From an uncultured Muribaculaceae bacterium (GTDB lineage: Bacteria; Bacteroidota; Bacteroidia; Bacteroidales; Muribaculaceae), in assembly GCA_910586455.1 (NCBI GenBank), contig CAJUHX010000035.1, positions 1-21,326 on the forward strand: a stretch of DNA of 21,326 bases, written 5' to 3'. Made by a program: the position numbers and the translations under genes. Positions 1 to 7,123 of the stretch are shown here, one piece after another. Position 1 is the stretch's first letter. The number at the start of each line of letters is the position of its first letter. The notes beneath the pieces were generated by a model. The model had not been told where the DNA came from. It did no database searches and saw only the letters and a list, made by a program, of their open reading frames with translations.

Positions 1-72
1 CGCCTGCGCTCATGGCTCCGCCGCGGACGCCGCTTTGGCGATGCCATTATATACCAGCGGCTGTTTGAGTGA
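1..72 (+). CDS. C-terminal fragment of an unidentified protein
   Basis: Reading frame 1 is open from the window edge to a TGA at 70-72, giving 23 residues that end in AIIYQRLFE and are rich in Arg near the edge. The stop codon lies in the left arm of the hairpin at 70-105, which is where the end of a gene converging on recR would be expected. Twenty-three open codons are weak evidence alone, and the family cannot be named from this tail. Confidence 0.5.
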   Translation, partial: RLRSWLRRGRRFGDAIIYQRLFE

Positions 73-105
73 GGTTTGAGGTTTAAAGTTTAATCTCAAA
101 CCTCA
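70..105. terminator. Bidirectional hairpin between convergent genes
   Basis: Perfect 11-bp inverted repeat: TGAGGTTTGAG at 70-80 and its exact complement at 95-105, with a 14-base AT-rich loop. The arms contain the stop codon of the upstream + strand gene (70-72) and of recR (complement of 96-98). The stem is only moderately GC-rich and has no long T run, so termination strength is uncertain. Confidence 0.6.
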
Positions 106-710
106 TAAGGCACACGCTCCAGCAGCGAGCGGCCAAGCGTGAGTTCATCGGTGTACTCAATTTCGTTGCCTACCGACATGCCGCGTGCAAGCCGGGTAAT
201 TTTCAGTGCCTCAAAACGGGCAAGCCTGCGCGAGATATAAAAATTAGTGGTGTCGCCCTCCATGGTGGCGCTCAATGCCAGAATCACTTCCGATACTCCG
301 CCGCCTTCCACACGCTCCTCCAGCGAGTTTATCTCAATCATGTCGGGACCTATGCCGTCGACCGGCGAAATCAGGCCGCCAAGCACATGGTACACCCCGC
401 GGAACTGCCCCGTAGCCTCGAAGCTCATCACATCGCGCACATTCTCCACCACACACACAGTGCTGTGGTCGCGCGCAGGCGAAACACAGATGGCACACTC
501 CTCGGTTTCGGAAATATTATGGCAGACCTTGCAGTAGCGTATTCCGCGGCGCAGGTCGATAATAGCCTGCCCCAGAGCCACAGCCTCGCGCTCGTCGCGC
601 CGCAGCAGGTGCAGGGCCAGACGCAGGGCCGTCTTGCGGCCTATACCGGGCAGACGCGATATTTCTGTAACGGCATTTTCAAGCAACGCCGACGAAAATT
701 GTGTTTCCAT
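96..710 (-). CDS. recR: Recombination mediator protein RecR
   Basis: RecR works with RecO (and RecF) to load RecA on gapped single-stranded DNA in the cytoplasm. The 204-residue product has the usual family length and order: an N-terminal helix-hairpin-helix with LPGIGRKTA (residues 20-28), a four-Cys zinc finger (C60, C63, C72, C75), and a Toprim domain from about residue 83 with VCVVEN and a GGLISP loop (111-116). The start is fixed by family alignment (METQ...LLE..V.E...LPGIGRKTA). No in-frame alternative is needed. A TAnnTTTG box at 715-722 lies so close to the start codon that the mRNA may be leaderless. The gene converges on the + strand gene ending at 72 and shares its terminator hairpin. 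Confidence 0.97.
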   Translation of the reverse strand: METQFSSALLENAVTEISRLPGIGRKTALRLALHLLRRDEREAVALGQAIIDLRRGIRYCKVCHNISETEECAICVSPARDHSTVCVVENVRDVMSFEATGQFRGVYHVLGGLISPVDGIGPDMIEINSLEERVEGGGVSEVILALSATMEGDTTNFYISRRLARFEALKITRLARGMSVGNEIEYTDELTLGRSLLERVPYEV

Positions 711-714
711 AGTA

Positions 715-722
715 CAAAGTTA
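715..722 (-). promoter_or_regulatory. Candidate -7 box of the recR promoter
   Basis: On the minus strand this reads TAACTTTG, a full match to the Bacteroidota -7 consensus TAnnTTTG. With the usual spacing of about 4-5 bases to the transcription start, initiation would fall at or next to the recR ATG (708-710). No TTTG lies 19-20 bases upstream; the nearest (757-760) is 34 bases away, so the -33 element is weak or absent. Confidence 0.5.
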
Positions 723-851
723 CACATTATTTATATAACGCAGCTTATATGCCCGGCAAAAAAATCAGCACGGCGCGACAGTTCGGAACAATCGGCGCCC
801 TTATTTGTTAAACAAGTATAACACAACTTCAATTCAAAACATACTTATACT

Positions 852-1004
852 ATGGCACGTAATAACAAACGCAAAAACACTACCGGCGTATGGCTCGCCA
901 TCGGAGCTATAGTGCTTATCATACTGCTTGTAATCTGGCTCACGTTCGCCGACCTCACCGGCAATACCGATGTGGCTGCATTTCTCAACGTAAAAACCGT
1001 ATGA
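852..1004 (+). CDS. Small single-pass membrane protein, 50 aa
   Basis: A 50-residue reading frame with ATG at 852 and TGA at 1002-1004. The N-terminus is basic (RNNKRK, residues 3-8). One hydrophobic segment follows at about residues 13-33 (LAIGAIVLIILLVIWL), then a short polar tail ending NVKTV. The positive-inside rule suggests a cytoplasmic N-terminus. The stop overlaps the ATG of the next gene at 1001 (ATGA), which supports real translation and coupling. An A-rich leader precedes the start, as is usual in this phylum. No family is recognised. It may be a small partner of the GlsB-like protein, but that rests on the overlap alone. Confidence 0.6.
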   Translation: MARNNKRKNTTGVWLAIGAIVLIILLVIWLTFADLTGNTDVAAFLNVKTV

Positions 1005-1282
1005 CCATGGGCGATGTCAATACATGGGCCTGGCCGGCATGGATTATTGTCGGTCTGGTGGTCGGTCTTATGGCCGGACGCTCCCTCGGAGGCCGCAGGG
1101 TTGTTGTAATCGACCTTCTGATAAGCATTGCCGGCGCCTGTCTTGGCGGCTGGGGCAGCGATCTGGCGCTTGGCGACGACACTCCGCAGCTGTTCATTAT
1201 ATCGGTGCTTGTGGCGCTGTTCGTATCCGGGGCACTGCTATGGCTGTTCAACGCCATATGGCAGATGTTCAATAAGGACTGA
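1001..1282 (+). CDS. GlsB/YeaQ/YmgE-family membrane protein
   Basis: Ninety-three residues if started at the ATG overlapping the previous stop; an ATG at 1007 is a close alternative. The protein is almost entirely membrane-embedded: three hydrophobic segments at about residues 9-27 (WIIVGLVVGLMAG), 33-55 (VVVIDLLISIAGACLGG) and 62-86. Segment one ends in G-L-M-A-G-R and segment two holds the GAxLGGW-type glycine motif, the pattern of the transglycosylase-associated (Transgly_assoc) family. These are small inner-membrane proteins linked to general stress in other bacteria; the mechanism is unknown. A longer frame opening near 890 is not used, because it would run through the upstream small gene. 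Confidence 0.75.
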   Translation: MTMGDVNTWAWPAWIIVGLVVGLMAGRSLGGRRVVVIDLLISIAGACLGGWGSDLALGDDTPQLFIISVLVALFVSGALLWLFNAIWQMFNKD

Positions 1283-1299
1283 GAGGCCCCTACCGACCT

Positions 1300-1347
1300 A
1301 AAGAAAAACAGCGGCTCCGCACATAGGCGGAACCGCTGTTTTTCTTT
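1300..1347. terminator. Bidirectional terminator between GlsB-like gene and rplS
   Basis: Two 21-base arms (1300-1320 and 1327-1347) are complementary except for one position, around a 6-base loop (ACATAG). The outer stem is A-rich on the left and T-rich on the right (GTTTTTCTTT), so either strand gives a GC-rich stem followed by a U-rich run. It sits between the convergent genes ending at 1282 and 1365. Confidence 0.88.
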
Positions 1348-1364
1348 GCACCGAAGAGTCGCTA

Positions 1365-1727
1365 TCAGGCGTTCTTCGAGGGCATGCGACGCTCTTTGAT
1401 ACGGGCTTTCTTGCCGGTGAGAGCACGCAGGTAATAAAGTTTAGCACGACGAACTTTACCGTACTTATTCACGGTGATAGAGTCGATAAACGGCGATTCA
1501 ATGGGGAAGATACGCTCTACACCGATGTTGTCGCTCATCTTGCGCACAGTGAAACGCTTCTTGGTGCCTTCGCCGCTGATGCGGATAACCACACCGCGGT
1601 ACTGCTGGATACGTTCCTTGTTACCTTCTTTGATACGGTAAGCCACGGTGATAGTGTCGCCGGGGCCGAATTCGGGATGCTGCTTGCCGGTAGCAAATGC
1701 TTCTTCGGCAACTTTAATCAGGTCCAT
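1365..1727 (-). CDS. rplS: 50S ribosomal protein L19
   Basis: L19 sits at the 30S-50S interface of the large subunit. The 120-residue product matches the family in length and motifs: FGPGDTITVAYRIKEGNKER, QQYRGVVIRI, FTVRKMSDNIGVERIFPI, and a basic C-terminal stretch with VRRAKLYYLRALTGKKARI. The start codon at 1725-1727 gives MDLIKVAEE, as in other Bacteroidota. It appears monocistronic: a near-consensus promoter lies about 80-115 bases upstream and a terminator follows. The leader of about 78 bases (roughly 1728-1806) is long enough for autogenous control, but no known leader fold was recognised. Confidence 0.97.
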   Translation of the reverse strand: MDLIKVAEEAFATGKQHPEFGPGDTITVAYRIKEGNKERIQQYRGVVIRISGEGTKKRFTVRKMSDNIGVERIFPIESPFIDSITVNKYGKVRRAKLYYLRALTGKKARIKERRMPSKNA

Positions 1728-1810
1728 TGTAGTCTATAGAGATTAAAATGTTAACATTACTCGCAATATTCGCAGGCTGCATGTCCTGCCAGAGATTACG
1801 AAATCGGCTG

Positions 1811-1842
1811 CAAAGTTACAAAATAATCGCCGAAAGCACAAA
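1811..1842 (-). promoter_or_regulatory. rplS promoter, TTTG-N20-TAACTTTG
   Basis: On the minus strand a TTTG (complement of 1839-1842) is followed after 20 bases by TAACTTTG (complement of 1811-1818), a full match to the Bacteroidota -33/-7 pattern. Transcription would begin near 1806. The -33 element lies in the loop of the hairpin at 1820-1860 and the right-hand stem arm falls in the spacer. Confidence 0.75.
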
Positions 1843-1860
1843 ACTTTCGGCGATTATTTT
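1820..1860 (-). terminator. Terminator of the envelope operon
   Basis: Perfect 17-bp inverted repeat (1820-1836 and 1844-1860) with a 7-base loop, 30 bases beyond the stop codon of the four-unit barrel gene. On the minus strand the stem ends in ATTATTTTG, a short U-rich run. It overlaps the rplS promoter. Confidence 0.85.
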
Positions 1861-1890
1861 TTATGTGTCAGCAAAATAAGTCTGCCGGTG

Positions 1891-4161
1891 TCAGAAGCGG
1901 TAGCTCAGGCCGGTCATTATGCGGGGTATCATCACAAAGCGGGTGTCGGAGGTGTAGCTGATAACCACGCGGTTGGGATAGAACGATACGTCGGGCTCTA
2001 TGTGCAGATCGATACCGCGGTCGAGGTTATATCGGAACTGTACTCCGCCTTCAAGCATAAGGCCGGGAAGTGATCCGGACAGATTGCTGAATCCGGCTCC
2101 GGCGCCCAATATGCCTATGACATGGAATCGGCGTGCCGGATTCTTGTCCATCAGCGAACTTATGTTGAGCAGATAGTCGGCATGCGCAGTGTGTATGTAG
2201 GGGCGCTTGCCCTTGCTTTTCTGACGGGTGATTATGTCGGCGGTATAACCCAGACGCAGGCCCGACACGCTGCTGAACCAACGGCCTACCGAGGCATCGA
2301 TGGCGCCGCTCAGATGGTGTGGCTTGTCGATGAAAGTGCTGCTGAAGAATGTGGGGCCGCCGGTAAGCGACACAAAGTTGCGGCCATCGGCATAGCGGCC
2401 TGCCGCCAGGCCTGAAAGTACCCCCGGAGATGTGCCGAGCTTGTATTTCAGACCTGCCATCACACGCAGTTCGGGAGTCCAGTGGCGCGACGAGCCGTTG
2501 AGCATGGTGTTTGCCGCCAGCTGTGGTTCGATGTAGAAGTCGAGTGCATCGGAGAGCCGGAAGGAGCCATGCAGACCCAGACGCCCCTCAACCATGGCAC
2601 GGACCAAGCCGCTGCGCCGGGCTATGCCACCACCAACGCCAACCACAGCCGAGAGGTCGAACACTCTGTCGGGGTTAAAGCCGGCCATACCGGTGGACAT
2701 ACTGAGCAGATAGTCGGCATCGACGCCAAGCGACATGTAGTTGGGAGCCTGGCTGAACACCTCACCGCGGGCACTGATACGCCAGCTCGAAAGCGGGCTC
2801 ACCCGCTTGCCGAAACCGGCCTGCGCCACAAAGCCGGTGCCATAGTCGCCGCGTCGGCGCCACGAGGGTGCAACGGCGAATGTAAGGAAGTTATTACGGG
2901 CCTTAAGGAAGTCGGCATAGCTTTCAGGATGGTTGTGGCTGAAGTTGCCAATGGTATAGCGCAGACCCGCGCTGACCGACAAAAACGGGCCGTGTGCGCA
3001 GGCATCGAGTTCGCGAGTGAACTTGCGGGTGAACATGCGTGCCTCAGGCTCGATGAATATGCCCCACTCCGGCGTAAGGCGGAACAGTGCCGTAATGCTT
3101 GCCTCAGCTCCGGGATAGTAATTGCCTTTGACATTGCCGGCATAAGCCAGCACTGGACCCAGATTGAGCGACATATCGAACACCTGGCCGGGACGATATC
3201 CGCCGAAGGCCGAGTTCAGGTTCCACACAAAATCGAGCGAGCCTATGGCCAGAGTGCGATGCGGGGTGCCGTTGCCGCCTATGCCGCCGAGTTCGCCTTT
3301 AAGACGCAGACCTGCTGCCGACGAGAAGTATTTGCCTGCGAAAAAACTGCCGAAACCGTTTGGATGCCGAAACTCCTGCGAGCCGTTGCGTGTAAAGGCC
3401 CAGGCTCCTCCGCCGACGCCGAAAAACAGATGGTCGTCGGGCGCGCAGTCGAATTGCGAGGCACCGGACAGACGCTCCTGCTTGTTGAGCAGACGGTAGC
3501 CAAGACCGATGTTGAAACTGAGATCGGGACGGAAACGGCGCATGTCATCGTCGCTGAAGCGTGTGCCGGCCAGCAGACTCAGGCGTGGTTCGACATAGAT
3601 GTAGAAGTTGCGCTGCACGTTGAATCTCAACTGCAGAGCGGCGCGGAGCCCAAGTTCATTGCCCCACAGGTCGTTGTAGCGTATTCGCTGGTATTCGGCA
3701 CCAAGAGCGCCTATAAGCTCCACGCGGCGGTCGGGGTTGTCGCCCCGCAGCAACGACGAGAAGTTCATCAGATAGTCGGCTGATACCGCCCCGAACACTT
3801 TCCAGTCCTCGCCGGTAAAACGCGAGTGTACTCCGCCGTCGAGATTCATACGCCAGCCGTGTACGGGTGTAATCCAGTCGCCCAGCGATATTTCGGCCTG
3901 CAATCCGGGGCGGAATCCGTCGACCGGCCTGTGTCCGTAGGCCGATATGGCACCGCCTGCGCTGATAAACAGATGGTCGCCAAATCGTTTTTGCTCGTAT
4001 ACAGGGCCACCCAGAGGCTTCTGCAACACGTGGTCAATGGCGTTCATGCCGGTTGACGCGGTGTCGTTCAGAGCCTTGCTCATCCTGGCCTGAGCTGCCG
4101 GAGCGACAGCCATGGCCGCAGCGAATACCGTCGCTGCCACAAATCGGTATATAGTGTTCAT
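1891..4161 (-). CDS. Outer-membrane protein with four tandem barrel-like units
   Basis: The 756-residue product starts at ATG 4159-4161 (MNTIYRFVAATVFAAAMA), which gives a clean signal peptide with a likely cleavage after AQA. A frame opening at 4188 would overlap the previous gene and disrupt the signal sequence. The mature part holds four divergent copies of a unit of about 175 residues (about 63-225, 244-405, 424-576, 594-756). Each copy has a Gly-rich first strand, a G(W/F)xSxxxG(L/W)R-like hairpin, an ADYLxNxSSL-like strand (Asp 129, 310, 483, 662) and an (I/V)EP strand (Glu 191, 371, 545, 722). Alternating aromatic and hydrophobic residues and a final aromatic (SYRF) fit outer-membrane beta-barrel strands. 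The function is unknown. It lies 4 bases after the upstream gene in a three-gene operon. Confidence 0.85.
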   Translation of the reverse strand: MNTIYRFVAATVFAAAMAVAPAAQARMSKALNDTASTGMNAIDHVLQKPLGGPVYEQKRFGDHLFISAGGAISAYGHRPVDGFRPGLQAEISLGDWITPVHGWRMNLDGGVHSRFTGEDWKVFGAVSADYLMNFSSLLRGDNPDRRVELIGALGAEYQRIRYNDLWGNELGLRAALQLRFNVQRNFYIYVEPRLSLLAGTRFSDDDMRRFRPDLSFNIGLGYRLLNKQERLSGASQFDCAPDDHLFFGVGGGAWAFTRNGSQEFRHPNGFGSFFAGKYFSSAAGLRLKGELGGIGGNGTPHRTLAIGSLDFVWNLNSAFGGYRPGQVFDMSLNLGPVLAYAGNVKGNYYPGAEASITALFRLTPEWGIFIEPEARMFTRKFTRELDACAHGPFLSVSAGLRYTIGNFSHNHPESYADFLKARNNFLTFAVAPSWRRRGDYGTGFVAQAGFGKRVSPLSSWRISARGEVFSQAPNYMSLGVDADYLLSMSTGMAGFNPDRVFDLSAVVGVGGGIARRSGLVRAMVEGRLGLHGSFRLSDALDFYIEPQLAANTMLNGSSRHWTPELRVMAGLKYKLGTSPGVLSGLAAGRYADGRNFVSLTGGPTFFSSTFIDKPHHLSGAIDASVGRWFSSVSGLRLGYTADIITRQKSKGKRPYIHTAHADYLLNISSLMDKNPARRFHVIGILGAGAGFSNLSGSLPGLMLEGGVQFRYNLDRGIDLHIEPDVSFYPNRVVISYTSDTRFVMIPRIMTGLSYRF

Positions 4162-4165
4162 GTTG

Positions 4166-6274
4166 TTATTCTGTATCGCTAAATTCATCGTCGGGCAGGT
4201 TTCCGTCTTCGTCGAGCAGGTCTATCACATCGCCGTCGATACGGGCGGTGTCGAGCAGTTCGGGCTTTTTGCGTATGGCGTTTGCCAGGTGTGTGCTTGC
4301 CTCGAGATATAGAAATCCGTTGGCGGCATCGGCGTCGGCCATGCGGTTGGCGGCAATTGCCTTTATATATTCTTCTTCGGCGCTCTCGCCCAGCTGACGG
4401 CTTTTTTCGTAGGCGCGGCTGTTGTTATGCAGGGCCAGCAGCATAAGTACCTCGTTGAAGGGCGATTCTTCGGCAATTTCCTGGAGTACCGACGCGTATC
4501 GGCCGTTAAGCGCGGCGCAATACATTTTGGCTTTGTGAAAGCGGGCGTCGTCGGGCATGTCATACAGCAGCGAGTCGGCATAGCTGTAGTGGTTGCCGGC
4601 CATGCTTGCTACTGCCAGGTTGTAGCGGGCCTCAAGCGGGAATTTACGCACTGCGGCTACATCGGCCATGTCGGGCGCGAATGGCTTTAAAATGGACTCG
4701 TCGGCGCGGTCGCAGTCGATGGTTAGTGCGGTGAGGTCGGAGGCGGCGGTGATAAATTCGGGGTGAATTTCCAGAGCCCGGCGCATGATTTCCTCGCGGC
4801 GAGCGGTGTCGGCCGACTCTGTATAGAGTTTCCAGAAGTGGTATGGCGACAGTGTGCGGTAGTCTTTATTGTACAGCTCGACGATTTCGCTTTCTGTGAG
4901 CGGGCGGTATCTCGACGACACAATACGATATTCTACTTTGCGCAGGCGCGGCAGATAGTCTTCCAGCAGAGTTGTCTTGTAGAATGGGAGAGCACGCATG
5001 GCGCGTGTCTGGCGGTCGATGTTGCCGGCATTTGCGTCAATCACAGCCTTTACGGCATCAGCCTCGGATGTCAGGCCGTCGGCACGCAGCAGTTTCTCCA
5101 CCTCGGGCCATCCGGCTACGTTTGAATCGTATATAATCCGTGCATTGCGGCGGGTGGCCTCGGGCACGGCTGCCATGATTTTGTCGAGGGCCGAATGCAT
5201 ACGGCTGTCGGCCAGTTTCTTGTTCACGGCATAGGGTCCTTCGGGCGATGCCGTGCCTACGATGGTGAAGCTTTTCAGGGTCATGTCCGGGTCGGACTGT
5301 ATGATTTCGAATTCGCGCAGCATCTTGTTCATCTCGGCTGTGTTGTCGCCCATCGAGAGGTCAAGGTTGGGGCTGCCGAGAGCGAATACCAGCTTTACCT
5401 GGCCGCTGGCGTCGCGCAGCTGCACCTCGGGTTTGGGGATATAGTTCTCGTCGGTCATCACCACTCCGTTGAGCGAGTACGAGAGAAATCTCATCGGATT
5501 TACAGTACCCCTGGCAATGCGTGTGGTGTCGGCATAGATTATGCGGTTATAGTTCTCCATCGATGAAAACACCACGCACATGAAGTCGTGGCGTGGATTA
5601 TCCACCCTCAGTTTATCGGATATAAATATTGTATCATCGGCACGGCGCGAGGTCTTTTTCACCTGTACAAAGTCATTCAGGGGGTCTTTCGAGGCATCCC
5701 AGTCGAGCATACGGTGCTGTGTGGCATTGTACCTGAAACCATCGAACACCACCGGCTTGAGATAATTGACGGTGCGGGTGGTGACATTATATATTGCCGG
5801 CTGTATAATCATGCGTGCGCTCGACGAAAACAGCTGGTGAGGAATCGTAACAGTGGTCTTGAGTGTTATATCGTTGCCCTCAAGTATGAGGTCGGCCGGA
5901 GGCAGCACCAGCCCTTTGTAGTGGCTCTTGCCTGTCACCACCACTTCCTGAAGCATCTCGGCCTCGGGAAACATCGACACGTTAATCTCTATGCGGCCTT
6001 TCACCGGCTCCTGCAGATCCTTGCAGCCGAGTACTTCGAACTGCAGTGTGGTATTCTCGTCGGCGGTGATGCTGTACTCACCGAAGGCATTTGTGGTGCC
6101 CAGCAGCAGGTCGGTGGCGAGGTCTACTATCACCACTCCTTCGAGCGGCTTGCCCGAGCCCTGGGCCAGCACCTTGCCGCGGACATTCAGGTCGGCGGCT
6201 GATACGCCTGCCGGGATGGCTGCCAGCAGCAGCATGGCGAGCCCGCGGATATGATTGTTCCTGAACAGTTTCAT
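4166..6274 (-). CDS. CarboxypepD_reg / OmpA-like / TPR-like envelope protein
   Basis: A 702-residue exported protein. A signal peptide (residues 1-26, cleavage near GVSAA) precedes a carboxypeptidase-regulatory-like domain at about 28-105 with LNVRGKV, GKPLEGVVIVDL and FGEYSI, followed by QEVVVTG (109-115), a motif common before the plug of TonB-linked outer-membrane proteins. No plug or large barrel follows. Instead, residues about 120-300 resemble the region preceding OmpA-like domains in DUF3868-type proteins. Residues about 325-450 hold an OmpA-like segment with GTASPEGPYAVNKKLADSR, and about 455-665 form helical TPR-like repeats. The C-terminal 25 residues are acidic. It probably sits in the periplasm or outer membrane and may contact peptidoglycan. 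It lies 7 bases after the DUF3575 gene. The exact function is unknown. Confidence 0.75.
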   Translation of the reverse strand: MKLFRNNHIRGLAMLLLAAIPAGVSAADLNVRGKVLAQGSGKPLEGVVIVDLATDLLLGTTNAFGEYSITADENTTLQFEVLGCKDLQEPVKGRIEINVSMFPEAEMLQEVVVTGKSHYKGLVLPPADLILEGNDITLKTTVTIPHQLFSSSARMIIQPAIYNVTTRTVNYLKPVVFDGFRYNATQHRMLDWDASKDPLNDFVQVKKTSRRADDTIFISDKLRVDNPRHDFMCVVFSSMENYNRIIYADTTRIARGTVNPMRFLSYSLNGVVMTDENYIPKPEVQLRDASGQVKLVFALGSPNLDLSMGDNTAEMNKMLREFEIIQSDPDMTLKSFTIVGTASPEGPYAVNKKLADSRMHSALDKIMAAVPEATRRNARIIYDSNVAGWPEVEKLLRADGLTSEADAVKAVIDANAGNIDRQTRAMRALPFYKTTLLEDYLPRLRKVEYRIVSSRYRPLTESEIVELYNKDYRTLSPYHFWKLYTESADTARREEIMRRALEIHPEFITAASDLTALTIDCDRADESILKPFAPDMADVAAVRKFPLEARYNLAVASMAGNHYSYADSLLYDMPDDARFHKAKMYCAALNGRYASVLQEIAEESPFNEVLMLLALHNNSRAYEKSRQLGESAEEEYIKAIAANRMADADAANGFLYLEASTHLANAIRKKPELLDTARIDGDVIDLLDEDGNLPDDEFSDTE

Positions 6275-6281
6275 CTAAAAG

Positions 6282-6830
6282 CTATTTGAAAATATAAGCG
6301 AACGACAGTCCGACCCTTATGGGCACCGGCCTGAGGTGTACGTAATTTTTATGGTTGGGTATCTGGTTGCCATGATAGTTTTTGGCGCTCAGATGCGCCA
6401 GCCCTACACCTATTTCGGCCTCCATGTTCCAGTGCTCGCCCAGTACCAGAGCATAGCCATAGGAAAAACCGGCACCAACGGCATCGCCTACGAAATGATG
6501 GTCGGCATGTCGTAGGTTATAAGAGGCGGCAGTAGCCGAAAGCGCCACAAAATGTCTGGCCATGGGGCGATTGAACCAGTATCGCAGTTCGGGCTCCACC
6601 CTCATGTTGGTCAACTCTGTGTCAGCCACCGATATATGCGTAGGATTGCAGGCCACTCCAAGTTGTAATGTCAACCGCGTGCTCAACCGCGCTTCAAGCG
6701 AAAGATTGGGCGACATTATCAGCCAATCTATCGTGTTTGTCTTTAGCGCCAAACGCTGCGCGTTCAGCCTCTCACCTCCTGCCACCAGTATAATAGATAA
6801 AAGGAGAAGGTATTGAATACGTTTTATCAT
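6282..6830 (-). CDS. DUF3575-family outer-membrane barrel protein
   Basis: A 182-residue protein with a signal peptide (about 1-24, LLLLSIILVAGG then LNAQR). The mature part begins LALKTNTIDWLIMSPNLSLE, the hallmark opening of DUF3575 (usually LALKTN....TPNLGLE). It continues with alternating strands typical of a small 8-stranded barrel and ends in an aromatic-basic pair (AYIFK). DUF3575 genes commonly precede DUF3868/OmpA-like and fimbrillin genes in Bacteroidales; here the OmpA-like gene follows 7 bases after the stop. The start is ATG 6828-6830, with an in-frame stop two codons upstream. A good Shine-Dalgarno-like AGGAGGT at 6854-6860 is 23 bases away, too far to serve this start. It is the first gene of the operon. 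Confidence 0.82.
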   Translation of the reverse strand: MIKRIQYLLLLSIILVAGGERLNAQRLALKTNTIDWLIMSPNLSLEARLSTRLTLQLGVACNPTHISVADTELTNMRVEPELRYWFNRPMARHFVALSATAASYNLRHADHHFVGDAVGAGFSYGYALVLGEHWNMEAEIGVGLAHLSAKNYHGNQIPNHKNYVHLRPVPIRVGLSFAYIFK

Positions 6831-6993
6831 AAATTATAATACAGGATTAGATTACCTCCTATGGAAATCAAATAAATTATTAACCATTATTATATAAAAT
6901 TGTTCGGTACTTACATCGCGCAGAAAAGCATAAAGAACTAAAAATCAACACACTAATAACCAAACACGACTAATAGTGTATAATTTATTAATA

Positions 6994-7001
6994 CAAAATT
7001 A
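6994..7001 (-). promoter_or_regulatory. Possible -7 box for the envelope operon
   Basis: The minus strand reads TAATTTTG here, matching TAnnTTTG. The best upstream partner is only ATTG at a 22-base spacing (complement of 7024-7027), so the -33 element is poor. Initiation near 6989 would leave a leader of about 160 bases before the DUF3575 start. In such AT-rich DNA a match can arise by chance. Confidence 0.35.
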
Positions 7002-7091
7002 CATAATATAATGCAAACAGCGCCAATTTTATAAACTTTAACATACTATTTTAACGTTATACCGCTGATTATCTCTGCACTTACATTTTTA

Positions 7092-7123
7092 TTTGTGGAA
7101 TTCACCCGAATTTCATAAATTTG
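7092..7123 (+). promoter_or_regulatory. pta-ackA promoter, TTTG-N20-TAAATTTG
   Basis: TTTG at 7092-7095 and TAAATTTG at 7116-7123, separated by 20 bases, fully match the Bacteroidota housekeeping pattern. Transcription would start near 7128, leaving a leader of about 40 bases before the pta ATG at 7169. Confidence 0.8.

Noticed and set aside
2482..3783. A 433-codon open frame on the + strand inside the four-unit barrel gene
   Set aside because: It lies wholly antisense to a repeat-bearing gene with a signal peptide, has no recognisable domain, and is explained by codon bias of the real gene.
4162..4188. Earlier start for the four-unit barrel protein at 4188
   Set aside because: It would overlap the preceding gene by 23 bases and put nine polar residues before an otherwise ideal signal peptide starting at 4161.
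6854..6860. AGGAGGT Shine-Dalgarno-like motif on the minus strand
   Set aside because: It is 23 bases from the DUF3575 start codon, too far for initiation, and no alternative in-frame start lies closer because of an upstream stop codon.
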